Part shown: positions 23,922 to 36,744 of the stretch, piece after piece
Position numbering within the stretch: the stretch's first letter is position 1
Layout: each line of letters opens with the position of its first letter
Origin: Argopecten irradians
Lineage: Eukaryota; Mollusca; Bivalvia; Pectinida; Pectinidae
Length of the DNA: 64,000 bases
Assembly (NCBI RefSeq): GCF_041381155.1
Contig: NC_091145.1
Location: 37,959,882-38,023,881, forward strand
Direction: 5' to 3'
Notes under the pieces: generated by a model
What the model was told of the DNA's origin: nothing
Seen by the model: only the letters and a program-made list of their open reading frames with translations
Databases searched by the model: none
Made by a program: the position numbers and the translations under genes

Positions 23922-24010
23922 GAGATATAACACAAAAATTTGAGTGGACTCTAGATAAACCGCGAAGCGGTTTATGATGAGAGTACACTCAGAGTTTTGT
24001 GTTATATCTC
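23922..24010. mobile_element. 89-bp perfect-ended foldback unit
   Basis: GAGATATAACACAAAA pairs with TTTTGTGTTATATCTC, and the centre AAACCGCGAAGCGGTTT is itself palindromic. It resembles a short foldback repeat common in bivalve DNA. Confidence 0.75.
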
Positions 24011-25518
24011 TTAAAAATAATAAAAAAAATATATATATATTCACATTAATCCTTATAATTCAATTTACTAAAGATAGTCTCTTCAATATTCGAAATTCAT
24101 TTAGGAAATCTTACGCCCTTGAAATCATTACGCAGTTACCACAGCCAATCAGATGGCGATTGGCTTCAAAAGCTATTTAAAAAATCCCTTCCAGCCGTTT
24201 TACCAATGTAACACTAAACAGACATTTATTTGTTCTGGCCTAAGCGAGAAAACTGTGGACGTTGTATGCCCAGTCCATGGAGTATTTCATTTGAAAAATG
24301 TTAACATTCTGTTTATATTTTTTGCGATATTACTTGCGTAATTATATTCCGTTTATTTTTTCAACCAGATGGGAACATGCTATGATTAAACTAGCACTTC
24401 ATTAAATTCGACGTTGCCCAGTTGTTATTCATATTATCATAATTACCAAGTGATTGCAGTATTTACATCTGATAACAATTTTGAAACAAAATATCGAGAT
24501 ATTTTGTATCCAAAATAAATAAACAATTATACACGTATAGTGAGAATTTGCTGTGACATGCAGTATGGCCTAATATAATTTACAGTGCTCCCATTTGCAT
24601 GGTTTATAGTATAAAATAAACTGAAAACAAGAAATATAATGCCAACACATATCGCTAGATATTCATTTATCATCGCATATATACATGTTCAGTATACACT
24701 ATATACATGTAATGGCAGCGCCGTGCCTGAATTTTAATTCGCGCAATGACGTCGACATGAGCGGAAAAGTCGCAAAAATTATAATGGGATTTTTTTTATT
24801 TGTTCAGATTTATGTGAAATCGAAGCCTGTTTGATTATTTTAATTAATTTATTTTAGCTTTCTCTAAATCGAACTGACTCCGATTTTCGAATCAAGGTTA
24901 AACATTCTTAGTTACTACATGTACATAATTAAGACAGCGTTCCTAATATCGCCAGATTAACGCTAATTAGAACCTATACGTGTATTTGAAGGGAATCCCT
25001 TTTTTGTTAGAGTTGTCTTTCTTCCACCAGATAAAAGGTCTTGACACTCGTTGTCCTCATGGTTGGAGGTTATGCAATCGACGAAGTCATTTCAGCGCTT
25101 GTAACAAACGGGAGGTTTCCGAATGGAAGTAAATAAATAGAATCGTAAATAATATTGAGTAATATCACTTCCCTGTTTGCCAATTTCACAGCAATACCAG
25201 ATTACCTAGATCGAACTTGTTGTTATCAGATGACTCTAAACGCTCAAAATATGGACTCGAAGACAGCAGGTATGTCTGACGTATGGCAACATATCTACCC
25301 TAGCTTTTCCTTCTGACTAGACAATAGCGAACCTGCTAGGCAAGTAAACGGTTGATTTGTGAACAAGTAGCCTACTGGGTGATGTATATGTGCATGTACA
25401 GTCACACGTGCACAGTCTCGGTAACAAGATATAAGATCCTGAAAATGTTACCCTTCCATTCGCCCCGTCACAAACTAATTATCTGAAAAATATCGTTCAC
25501 TTATGTGTTATTAATGTA
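24011..25518. other. Intergenic; possible orphan promoter at 24140-24180
   Basis: AGCCAATCAGATGGCGATTGGCT presents two opposed CCAAT boxes about 15 bases before CTATTTAAAAAA, a TATA-like box. Downstream ORFs are short and unconvincing. The rest (24350-25518) shows no supportable feature. Confidence 0.35.
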
Positions 25519-25935
25519 AGGGGGGGGGGGGGGGGGGGGTCGGTGTCTCCTCGGAAAAATTATTACGATTTAAAATGGCTGAGATGAGTTTTACAATGTA
25601 TTATGAGGATTTTAAAGCGTTATGAACACGGAAATTTTTCCACCATCGGCACATTGTTGTGTAACTCAAAATAATAATGAATTAATTGTCTTTCTAAGAA
25701 ATGTAAACAAATTAATCTTTTAAGAGACATTTTTTGAAATAACATAATCCCTTGATGGACATTTTTAGTCTAGGTCGTGTATTGAATTTTCATTATTAAA
25801 TGTTTGAACATTACGTGCTTGAACGTTTTAGTAAACGCGCCAAAATTTTCTAAAATGAAGAATGTGCATTTTTAGAATATTTTCACTCTGCGGAAATGGA
25901 GGGGGGGGGGGGGGGGAGGTGGCAGCAAAAAACCA
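25519..25935 (-). mobile_element. Non-autonomous element ending in G homopolymers, copy B
   Basis: Runs of about 20 G at 25519-25540 and 25899-25917 bracket sequence that is the diverged reverse complement of 21690-22130 (shared phrases include CTTGATGGACATTTTTAGTC and GTGCTTGAACGTTTTAG). It ends GCTACGCCCC. The two copies lie in opposite orientation, 3 kb apart. Confidence 0.6.
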
Positions 25936-26547
25936 TGTTTGCTACGCCCCAATGATTACATAAGGAAACAGAATTAATGGTATCTGAACGCCTGTACTTA
26001 GTATATAAACAATCATAACAAACTTAATGGTCATTTTGTTATTTTGATTAAGGAATAAAGTGTTTACGGTCGGTTCACTACTGGATATAAAAAGAACCAT
26101 GAAGGTGAAAAAAACGGGCTTATTCGTTATTTTATCCAAATTGTGTGATACTGATCCATGATTATTCAGCTTGTTAAAGTATTTTGCCATTTATCTGAAT
26201 GATTTTCATTTTAGAGCCAATTTGAACAAAACAGAAAAATTACGTTAAGATTTTGAAGTTAGTACCAAATATTAATTCTATGTTTGAAATGTTCAATTAC
26301 CATAAAAATATCAAGAACATAACTGAGATTACAAAAAGAGTAACATATTAATAGATGTTTCCATGTAATAAAATTTGCATGCATGTACATGTTTTGCATA
26401 AATGATACCCTTATGGAATAACTACAGTAACACAGGTGAAATTCACAGGTAAAACATAGGTAAATCCTGGTTTACTTCTCTGAAATGGACTATAATCCTT
26501 GTTATAACATTCTGCTAATTATCAGATTATAAAAAGTGGCAAACGGA
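25936..26547. other. Intergenic, no feature seen
   Basis: AT-rich, with an 82-codon minus ORF (26190-25942) of biased composition that I do not accept as coding. Three ACAGGTAAA-like motifs lie near 26440. Confidence 0.4.
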
Positions 26548-26716
26548 GGTTATTTTCGCAGGTCAAAATTTTTAGCGATTTGATCTGTTTTAAATTTTCG
26601 CGTTTTGGCTCCGAGGGTATATACATGTATATATATATGATTCAACAATTTATTTACATTTCGTGGATCAAATTTCCGCGATCATAGCAATGTTCCGAAA
26701 AATCGCAAAAATAACC
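26548..26716. mobile_element. 169-bp inverted-repeat element
   Basis: GGTTATTTTCGC at the left pairs with GCAAAAATAACC at the right, and inner parts (AAATTTTCGCG versus CGCGATCATAG-type sequence) match weakly. It is likely a degenerate MITE. Confidence 0.5.
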
Positions 26717-27226
26717 CCATGAAAACAATCAGCTGATGTGAAGACATTTTACTGCTAGGAAAGGTAAAACTGATGTCATTAAGAAAGTCTTGCTAACGGT
26801 TTCACATACATATATATTTCTACTACAGAAATCACTGTACCATTAGGATCACAGTCCTCTCCTATTTACGTTTCTACATTTATATTTTCACCGCAGTCCA
26901 ACTGTGTAACCTTACCAGAAACATATATATATATATATAATATAAATAAAATACATGTATGTAGTTTTAAAGTTTAGAATTCAACCATAAGTTAGATACA
27001 CGTACATGTATCCTCCCTATTGTATCATGGGTACTGTGTGGCTTCTTGGTAAGTGAGACATATCATGTTTTATGCAGACACTTGATTTATGGTAGATGCC
27101 TCAACTTTCAAGCATTTAAATGACCGTACATTAATTTAATATCATCACATTATTTTGAAACTAAAACAACTCGCAATAATATTTTTTTCTAGTCTGAACG
27201 TTGGGATATAGTTGACAGTGACAGAC
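26717..27226 (+). promoter_or_regulatory. 5' UTR region of the proline-rich membrane protein gene
   Basis: A strong donor GTAAGTGAG at 27049 and an acceptor TTTTTTTCTAG ending at 27192 could define a 144-bp intron, placing a leader exon that ends at 27048. That exon has a short ATG reading frame (ATGGGTACTGTGTGG) that stops at once after splicing, so it would act as an upstream ORF. A TA microsatellite lies at about 26923-26945. Confidence 0.4.
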
Positions 27227-28985
27227 ATGAAGACTATGGTGGAGAATTGTTTCAGTATTGTTGTTACCATCTTAGCATGCGTTCCATCGTCTGGTGGTTC
27301 TCCTGGTAAGTACACATTGTAATATCTATCAAAATGTTTCGAGATACCAAACCAAGGTGGATAAAGTACGATTTACCGTCAATTTGTACACTATTGGGTA
27401 AAAGTCCGAATCACAAGAGTGTTTGGACCGCTCGGTAATATAATAGGTTTTACTGCATCATATCAGTGGTGAATGAATCCAATAGGTCTATGGCTACCGA
27501 AAACTTTACTTGTTAGTGTGTATTCAGTCCTGCATGTTGAAGAAATGGGTTTTATATTTTCACATATAAGTTGCTTTAGAAGTGCTTCGCACTTCGCCCC
27601 CTTCGCACGCCCTTATAGTATTTATAGTTGTCAATGATATTGACTGAATAACCATAGTTTTGAAAAAAAAAATCATTATTGCTGTATACTGTATATGTAC
27701 TTTTCGGTGATTAAAACATAAACTGGATTAGCTGCCTTAGTACAAATTGTCTCCACTAGGTTGCGCTCATAAATTCAAAGACAGGTCAGGACCGCCATTT
27801 TGGTCAACATCTTGTCCAAGTGAGCTCTGGTCATTTTGGTCAATTCAACAACAAATCGTTGACTTCATTTAATGTTGTTTAGAATAGCAAAAGGGTGGAT
27901 ATGAAGTTTTCGCTTTATTTGGGAAGCGTTCGGACATTTGAAAGGTATATGAAATAGTTTAAAATGTTAAAAAAATTAAATACAACGGACAATATTTCCT
28001 TTTATCATGGTAGGGAATTAGTCTAAGCGGTTTAGCGAGTATCTAATCCCTGAGTTAACCGAGCCTTGATTTTCCTTCCCTACATGTACTTATAACTTCC
28101 GATCACTCGATATCGATTCGCAATCTATTCTACATCTGGAAGCTCTTCTATTTATAGACTGGAAGGGTTTTTTTGAAGAGTACAAATGAGATTAGCCTCA
28201 GACTATAAGAGTGCCGACATACTACCGGTAGTGACTGAGTGTCCTAACCCCGTAAATATGCTAATCTTTTGTCAACAGGCTCTACCCCTACTAATGTATT
28301 ATTTTATCATCGATGTCACTATTTTGTAATTTGGTATTTGGGTTATGAAAGAAATTTTGTTTTCAAACTATGAATGGAGTATTGTGTGAACAAAGTCAAT
28401 TATTTCTGTATAAAGCGATATCTTTATTTTACTTACTTTTCATTCTTTGTTATAGTGAGTGACTCGATTGATACGAGTTGGTACTTGACACACCCTGTTG
28501 TACTAGTTCTGTGTGTCTGTGGACTTCTCCTGTGTGCCATTCTTTTTCTTGTCCAGTGTGGCGGGTGTACCGAAATGGAGGTAGGAACAGAGAGTCACCC
28601 GGCAGCGGGTGGGGGAGGTAAATCAATCGGTGCTGCTGTTACATACGCCTCCCCAATGGATACAAACTATGATTGTAATACTGGAGGTACTGGCCATGGC
28701 CTACCGTACTCTCTAAACCCAAATGTGAACACAACTCAAGGTTTCGCTGGATATCAAAGTCCCGGAGAAAACAATATAGCAGGATATGGAAATATACAAA
28801 CAGCCGGTAGTTATCAGGCGCCAATGTCGCCTAGTGCGCCCACCATTCAGACTCAGGGGTATCAGGTCCAGAATCCTCCTAATGCTCCCGGTCCGCATGC
28901 TCACAGACCGGCCGTGGAGCCACCACCGCCATCTTATAACGAAAGTGTAGGCGGAAGTGGCTGGCTCACTCGCGGTAATCAGTAA
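27227..28985 (+). CDS. Single-pass membrane protein with proline-rich PPxY tail, family unknown
   Basis: Two coding exons, 27227-27305 (donor GTAAGT) and 28456-28985 (acceptor TTTGTTATAG), join in phase 1 to give 202 residues. Residues 1-24 look like a signal peptide (CFSIVVTILACVPSSGG). A very short ectodomain (SDSIDTSWYLTH) is followed by one membrane segment, VVLVLCVCGLLLCAILFLV, and a juxtamembrane QCGGC that could be palmitoylated. The cytoplasmic tail of about 150 residues is rich in G, N, P, Q and Y and ends PPPPSYNESVGG; PPSY is a WW-domain ligand of the type bound by NEDD4-family ligases. Topology and domain style recall WBP1/VOPP1-like adaptors, but I see no alignment strong enough to name it. 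Confidence 0.75.
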
Positions 28986-31839
28986 TTATAGGGAAACTAC
29001 ATAATGGACAGCGGAGGCTATTTTCCCTATGACCGAAAAGGGTGGTTTCTCCAGGAATCAGGGAAGCATCTTTTTTAAAATGATGGAAATGACTACATTT
29101 GCTCTTTTTGTTACAGAAACAAATGATTATGAATGATAACTTATAAATTGCTGAATATGAACAAAAAGTGTCAATGGTTCTGATGGTGCTCTTCTTGGTG
29201 TTGTTACACAGTGACAAACTATTGAATGTGTGGGTGTATTAGCTGATATATAAAGTTCTTGCCAAATCATCTTACCTCTGAACTTCTGCAAACTGTTTAT
29301 ACGGAAGCATTAATATGTAATTATGTAAATTAACACCGTTATATAAGCTCTAGTGGCTTCTGGAGGCGTATCCTTGTATACAATCGATGTCCAATCAAGT
29401 AACATTGAAACATGTAGGAGTAAATTTAGAGGCTCATTGTGCCAGTGCTTGTTTAGGCGTGACTTAAATGAGTTCAGTGTCATTGCAGATACCACATTTT
29501 AAGGTAGACTGTTCCATGTATCCACAATTCTGCTGTTGACCTTGTTTTTTGTGACATTCAATATGGGAATTGTTCGTGACAGTGAACTTCCGTCGGTTCC
29601 TCATTTATTAGTACGCAATGAAATCATAGGCAAATCAATCGTTGTGATAACGAGAAATCAAACGGACGTTATTCTATTATTCCATGCTCAAGGTGTTTGT
29701 TGATGTTACAGAAACAACCGGCATATGATAATACACAAAGATCATTCTGTAATATTGATCTAATACCGACAACTTGGCTTTGTAAATGGTGTATTTCTTT
29801 CCTCGCTTATTGCTTACCAGCGTCTTTAATCTGGTATCTGTAATAAGTTGTGTCAAGTTTGTTGATCACATAATTATGTTCATTCTTGATATTCCAGGGG
29901 TTAGCATCACTATTGTGATATGCAATGGAGTATCGAGGATTAATTGTGTCACGTTGAAAATATCTCTTCGTTTGTTTACGGAATACATTAAGTACACAAG
30001 CTTCGAATTCAATACCGATCTATTTCTAACCTTGCTACAACTTCTCGGTAATAAATAATGTTGTACGATAGCCTTCCTTAAGGAAGTTAGTACCTGTATA
30101 CTATCATAATCATATAACCCGGACTGTATAGGATTCTAGATTAAATCTAGATTGAACCAAGTTGAACCGGATAACTATCACGAGCAGCGTTAGTGTAATG
30201 TCTGTTTGTGAAAAGACGTGACGTGTTTGACAGCTCAGCTTCAACTGTTTACATGTAAACTGTGATAAATATATCTTCGAAACTCTTCTCCAATATCCAT
30301 TTATACTCATGATCGTGTGGTGTTTTTTTTATTTCTTCTAACGTAATGAAATAGTGTGAACAATATTGAGATCGAGCCACGGAAATACGTTTTTGTCTCG
30401 CCTTTTGACTTCAAGACTTGTGTAATTATCAGTTCTAGTACTTACGTTTGGGTGAAATACTATTTCATAATACTAATACTAAATTTGTTGGATTTTGAGA
30501 TTTGGAATTAAAGTGGGTTTTTTTGACAAGTTTATCTCTTAAACTAATATATCTTCAGGAGAAATATTTGCTCTGTCTTTTTTCTAATGGACTTAAACGC
30601 TATATGCAAAGCAGGATAGGTAGGACAAATAGTAACGATTAATTCCTGTTTTTGTGTTTGTAATGATATGAGGGGTTGTATTTGAGTTCAAGGTATCGTG
30701 TAAATCACAATGTGCTTTCACTGTATGTTGTCTCTAACTTTTTGTGAAGTTAAATGTCTAAATACAATATCTCTCTCAGCGCATTAGTAATCATGCTTAT
30801 TACTGATAATTCCTTTTATATTTGTACCATACCTTCATATATAATTATGGTGCAAGCATAAGTCTTAAAATTTAATTAAATCATTTTAATTGGTTTTTGT
30901 TTAATCTCTAGACACAGGGAAATAAAACCTCAAATTGGTGACGTCCATCTTTATTTATACTTTTAAAAATTGTAATGTACACACCAGTACATATCAAGTA
31001 GAGGAAAGTACAATGTAGCATCACCAAAACTAAGTTGCAATATATATCTGGATACATTTCGGAAAATAATAACATGAATGAATAATATACCTATGCTATT
31101 TTTCCATAACAGTAAATTAAGATTGCATCATTTTGTGCGTGCGTACAATAGTTTTAAAGGATTTAAATTCAGGTTAAAGATTATATGGGACTAAACAAAT
31201 ACAGGGAATTATAGTAGAAGCGATGTATTGGTAGTATATTTAATGCTTTTTCCTTATCGATTGTTTATCAAAACAAAACACGGAGGGAAATAACAAAACA
31301 CGGAGGGAAATGATAAGTGAATGTATTTTTACGATAGATAAAGTAAAAGTATGATAAAATATCTTTATACACGATATATCAGCATTATATATACTTATTA
31401 TGTACATATTTATGTCTAAAATAGCACATTGTTGCTCAAAGTTGGTATTCTAAATAAATATGACCATGTTTGTTTTTCGACTAAAATTATTTGTATTTGA
31501 AAACAAAATACATAATAAGTAATGGTGACGAAGAGAATATGCTCTTCTCACTTACTGCTTTACTACATGATTAATGTGAATGGCTGAATCATTATGAATA
31601 GCTTCAAAACGAAATCTTTACACGACCTTCTATCGAGATTTTTTTTATGTACATTTCGTTAAGGGTGGCTACATTTCCACAGCAACCCAACAATGCAATC
31701 TTACCTAATGCAATCAGTGGTGTATGACGCCAGTCGATTGTCCTTATTATTGTGAATTCGCATTTTTTCAAAGAAAAATGCTGGCGATTATGCGACATTT
31801 TTGCTGAAATTCCTTTGATGATGTAAACGTATTTATTCA
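28986..31839. other. 3' UTR and intergenic DNA
   Basis: Apart from the LINE scrap at 29334-29560 nothing is supportable. A 19-bp phrase ACAAAACACGGAGGGAAAT is tandemly doubled near 31275-31310. Small ORFs (such as 29786-30058) have composition typical of chance. Confidence 0.45.
29334..29560 (-). pseudogene. LINE reverse transcriptase C-terminal scrap
   Basis: On the minus strand the translation reads NSRIVDTWNSLP, a stop, then NVVSAMTLNSFKSRLNKHW. The WNSLPxxVVxAxxxNxFKxRLDKHW pattern is the standard end of Jockey/CR1-type RT proteins. It is a different sequence from the remnant at 22726. Confidence 0.8.
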
Positions 31840-31843
31840 TTAA

Positions 31844-32353
31844 AGTTATATGTGCCGTAACTGGGCGATAATTTTGACTTTGTTTCTTCTTTACTTTATT
31901 GAAATCCATAGGGTTTGGTAAATAACATTGTAAGCTGTGAAAATCATTCAAATGGTTTCAGATGTCTTATAAACCTTAGTTATAACACAGAAATTTTGTA
32001 CTGTAAAGATTTTTTTATGCCTTAAGTAAGTTTAGATGGAAATATATCTGCAGAAATCACTTTATAATTACTAATAACATTGTAAAAATGTGCAATGAAA
32101 TTGTAGACCACACTTTGGCTTCATGGTCTGACTTTATGTACTCATTTCACTTCAATATAGATGTAAATATAATGCTTTTATACCAAAAGTACTGTCAAAA
32201 ATCATTTTCAGCTCTTATATTTGCATGTAAAATTAAGACCTATGCATTGAAAGTACTGGAATTCCGAAAATGTTGGTAACTTTTGGTGATGAATAATATG
32301 TTAGAAGCTCATCTTATTAATTCGTGGGTATGAAAAATACGGCACATATAACT
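31844..32353. mobile_element. 510-bp MITE with TTAA target duplications (AGTTATATG ends)
   Basis: TTAA at 31840-31843 and 32354-32357 flank AGTTATATGTGCCGTA and its exact reverse TACGGCACATATAACT. There is no coding content. It shares the TTAA target and AG...CT outermost bases with the MITEs at 15900 and 44150, but not their sequence. Confidence 0.85.
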
Positions 32354-32357
32354 TTAA

Positions 32358-34552
32358 AGGTGCAAAATGTTTGGAGATGTTCCTTAAATTATTAAGTATA
32401 GACATATGCATACACATTTTGGCATGCATTTGGTAAACATATTGCTGTATTGAATTTGTTGTCTAGTTGGTATATAGTCTCTTATAATTGAAAGCAATTC
32501 AATGCTTAAATGTGTAGTTCATCCTAATACGCATGTGTAACCAGATTCAATCAATGATGGAAAACTAGATTATCACTACTTTAATTTCGTATATTACACT
32601 CATTTCTATTGGTTTGATCTTTGAGGTTGTTAGCCTTTCATATACAAAACGGTTTAGCGGGGAATTTTTAAAGCGGCACATTTATTGGCCAAACTGAATT
32701 ATTTGATAAGATACATGTATCACTGCTCCACAACTCAATTTGTTTTATTGTAAAAGTAAGTAAAGTCACCGAAATTTATGCCTAATTAGCACCTGAGTGA
32801 ATTATATGAATTAAATCATAAACATTATCCGCAATATCATTTGTGGTTATGAAGTCATAGACAAAAAACGGACGGACATTCTTCGCGTCTATGAAGAATT
32901 TCCTTCCTATTGATATTGAGAATAATGCTTAATACTTGTGTTTGTGGACAACGTTGTGTGTATAGATAGCCTCTATATTGTAATACCCTGCTCTATGGTT
33001 GTACTTTATGGTTTGTGATATTTATTTTAAGATGTATGATGTATTGATTATGTTGTTTTCATTCAGTGCTCTCTTTATCCAAATCCATTGTGACTTATTA
33101 TTTGCAGTTCCGCATGGATGGTTCTGCTTATCATTTTATACACACCGTATCATTGATTGTGAACAATTATTTATTTAAAAAGAAGGGAATTACACAGTTT
33201 CTAATGGAGTCCATAACGTATATTAGAGCCATTTTACTTATATGTGTGGTGCGAGCTTTGTTCACTGTTAACCTTTTGTCCACAGTATCGTTTTGAAACA
33301 CAGTCAGATTCTGATAAACATGAATATTTCCGCTACTTCAGCTTTCAAACCGATGGCCATGTGATAATATTCGCGCTGTGCATGTATAGTCTGTTAATTC
33401 ACGTGTCAATATTTGTGTGTGGGTATATTCGCAAAATGTGATGAAATAAGCGAAAATGTATACGCTAAGAATAATTCAACTTTCACTTCAATTAATAGTG
33501 ATTTTATCTAAAGTAAGATGTTTTAAAAGATGTGCTTTTCTAAGAAACAAGTTTATGCGAGGTGACATAAACACTATCGACACTATATGTTAGTCTTGCA
33601 TTCCATATCCTAAATAGTTATAGTTGTCTAGTTAGGAGTTACGGTATGTTCGGCGATCGTCTATTGACAATTTCCTTTGTTTTGAAGATTTAAAAGTTTT
33701 GTTATGATTGTTAGACAGACTGATTAGCTTGACTGTCTATTCTGACTGCTGTCGATGGAAAAATGATCTGAATATTTTGTAACATTAGTAGCCTGTTTTT
33801 TATCCATTGTTTTATAAGATTTATTATATACACTTTTATATCTGATACAGTGATATCCTAAACGACGTTTTCCTACCTTTGTTGATTAAAGTGATTTATT
33901 CTATTTGTGAGTGTTTACGGTGTTTGATTTCAAATCATCATATCTATGACTTGTATATATACCACGATAAGAATAGGTTGTTTTTAGATAGAAAATTGAT
34001 GTTTAACTTTTGAATTCTGCTAAAGGCGGGGCAATACTTCGAAACAGGGATCCCATCATTATCACAAAGCCATACTTTATTTCTTTAGAAATATTGCAAT
34101 TACAAATGTATATTTAAGTAACCTCTTATTTTCCCTCAGAATAGCAACAAATGCTACCTATATCCCTTAATTTTGAGTTATAAATTACCCCATTTTAAAA
34201 TACTTTTTCAAACGTTAACCCTTTATAGAAAAAGATTTTGAAAATACCTTTCATATCAAAAGAAAAAGGATTCCTCTGTGTAAATTAAAAAAAAATATAT
34301 CAAACACATTGATGTGTTATTTCCAATATTTTGGAGTAGAAATCACTGCTACTCTACTGAAATGTGAGCAACAGCCTGCCTACTTTTCGTCCTTATTCCT
34401 CTGCTCTGCTCCTATTACTCCTAAAAGTAATGAGGTTGTTCAAACTGAAAAACCGAGTAAAGCCCTACATCCACCCTCTATAGGTAGGTACTATACCCGC
34501 TTTTGGCATTCCTCTATAATATTTGGGTTTTTCTGTCCAACTTTATAGAGTA
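32358..34552. other. Intergenic, no feature seen
   Basis: Long AT-rich stretch. ORFs up to 79 codons occur but have no recognisable domain, and I found no repeat pair or splice-consistent exon set. Confidence 0.45.
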
Positions 34553-34561
34553 TAAGCGACT

Positions 34562-34962
34562 TAGTCCGCTTAACCTGCCTATATATTTAGGTTTTTTTAA
34601 TTTCAACTACACTTGTTTTTTTGTAAAAATAAAACCGGAAGCGATGGTAATTGGCTGTCGTTTACTCAACAAAATTTGTAGTCGGTGGCCATTACAAATG
34701 TGTGAAAAAGAAAGATCTCGGAAGTATTTCATTGAGCAGAGTTGTTCAATTTCATAAATGGAATGTAACATGGGGACAGTGAAGTACATAAGATTCCACT
34801 GAAAAGATATGTGTACTTTTTCCAATGCATTGCAAAGACAATGTATAAGAAATATGCCGCTGAAGTAGCGTAAACCAAATCTGTCCTACGATTTCACGTT
34901 TTAAGAGGTATCACGACAAAAAAATTAAAAAGCCTCATAACATAGTCAGATTAAGCGAACTA
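34562..34962. mobile_element. 401-bp MITE with 9-bp target duplication TAAGCGACT
   Basis: TAAGCGACT at 34553-34561 and 34963-34971 flanks TAGTCCGCTTAACCTGCC and its imperfect inverse CAGATTAAGCGAACTA; the pairing extends about 45 bp (AGGTTTTTTTAATTT versus AAATTAAAAAGCCT). A 9-bp duplication is typical of Mutator-like elements, an inference only. It is related to 15063-15180. Confidence 0.75.
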
Positions 34963-35030
34963 TAAGCGACTTTACCAGCGACATTTTATATTGTGACGTT
35001 TTCACTGCGTCACACATTGACGTTTGGCGC

Positions 35031-36744
35031 GAAAACACATTCCCCAACAGGTATTCATGGTTGTCATCAGGCAGGACTGTCGAATGTTTCACCAAAAACA
35101 CATTCCCCAACAGGTATTCATGGTTGTCATTAGGCAGGACTGTAGAATGTTTCACCAAAAACACATTCCCCAAAAGGTATTCATGGTTGTCATCGTGCAG
35201 GACTGTCGTATGTTCACAAAAAACACATTCCCCAACAGGTATTCATGGTTGTCATCATGCAGGACTGTCGTATGTTTTCACTGAAAACACATTCCCCAAC
35301 AGTTATTCATGGTTGTCATCATGCAGGACTGTCGAATGTTTCACCAAAAACACATTTTCCAACAGTTATTCATGGTTGTCATCATGCAGGACTGTCGTAT
35401 GTTTTCACTGAAAACACATTCCCCAACAGTTATTCATGGTTGTCATCATGCAGGACTGTCGTATGTTTTCACTGAAAACACATTCCCCAACAGTTATTCA
35501 TGGTTTTCATCATGCAGGACTGTCGTATGTTTCACTGAAAACACATTCCCCAACAGTTATTCATGGTTGTCATCATGCAGGACTGTCGAATGTTTCACCA
35601 AAAACACATTCCCCAACAGGTATTCATGGTTGTAATCGTGCAGGACTGTCGTATGTTTCACCAAAAACACATTCCCCAACAGTTATTCATGGTTTTCATC
35701 ATGCAGGACTGTCGTATGTTTTCACTGAAAACACATTCCCCAACAGTTATTCATGGTTGTCATCATGCAGGACTGTCGTATGTTTTCACTGAAAACACAT
35801 TCCCCAACAGTTATTCATGGTTGTCACATTCATGCAGGACTGTCGTATGTTTTCACCAAAACACATTCCCCAACAGTTATTCATGGTTTTCATCATGCAG
35901 GACTGTCGTATGTTTTCACTGAAAACACATTCCCCAACAGTTATTCATGGTTGTCATCATGCAGGACTGTCGTATGTTTTCACTGAAAACACATTCCCCA
36001 ACAGTTATTCATGGTTGTCATCATGCAGGACTGTGTATGTTTCACAAAAACATTCCAACAGTTATTCATGGTTTCATCATGCAGACTGTCGTATGTTTTC
36101 ACTGAAAACACATTCCCCAACAGTTATTCATGGTTGTCATCATGCAGGACTGTCGAATGTTTCACCGAAAACACATTCCCCAACAGGTATTCATGGTTGT
36201 CATCAGGCAGGACTGTCGAATGTTTCACCAAAAACACATTCCCCAACAGTTATTCATGGTTGTCATCATGCAGGACTGTCGTATGTTTTCACTGAAAACA
36301 CATTCCCCAACAGTTATTCATGGTTGTCATCATGCAGGACTGTCGTATGTTTTCACTGAAAACACATTCCCCAACAGTTATTCATGGTGTATCGTGCAGG
36401 ACTTCATGTTCACCAAAACATCCCAACAGTATTCATGGTTTCATCAGGACTGTCGTATGTTTCACCACATTCCAACAACACATTCCCCAACAGTTATTCA
36501 TGGATTGTCATCATGCAGGACTGTCGTATAGCGCTGTTGCAGGACTGTCGTATGTTTCACCAAAAACACATTCCCAACAGTTATTCATGGTTTTCATCAT
36601 GCAGGACTGTCGTATGTTTTCACTGAAAACACATTCCCCAACAGTTATTCATGGAGTCATCAGCAGGACTGTCGTATGTTTCACAAAAACACATTCCCAA
36701 CAGTTATTCATGATGTCATCATGAGGACTGTCGTATGTTTTCAC
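35031..36744. repeat. 64-bp tandem array, about 27 copies
   Basis: The unit AACACATTCCCCAACAG plus TTATTCATGGTTGTCATC plus ATGCAGGACTGTCGTATG repeats every 63-64 bp. Two spacer variants alternate (TTTCACCAAA and TTTTCACTGAA). Copies near 36030-36080 and 36390-36480 are eroded. Overlapping ORFs of up to 180 codons arise only because the unit lacks stops. Confidence 0.97.

Noticed and set aside
25942..26190. 82-codon minus ORF rich in hydrophobic residues
   Set aside because: AT-rich composition gives F/I/L-rich frames by chance; no motif, no splice partners.
27029..27048. ATGGGTACTGTGTGG as an alternative first coding exon of the proline-rich protein
   Set aside because: Spliced to the next exon (27193) it stops at once; spliced directly to 28456 it would give a signal sequence of only about seven residues.
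31604..31951. 115-codon minus ORF
   Set aside because: It overlaps the left part of a TTAA-flanked MITE and adjoining repeat-like DNA, with no domain signature.
35024..36724. Overlapping ORFs of 76-180 codons with repeated cysteine and histidine residues
   Set aside because: They are translations of the 64-bp array in successive frames; the period is not a multiple of three, so frames shift from copy to copy and no start, splice or domain evidence exists.
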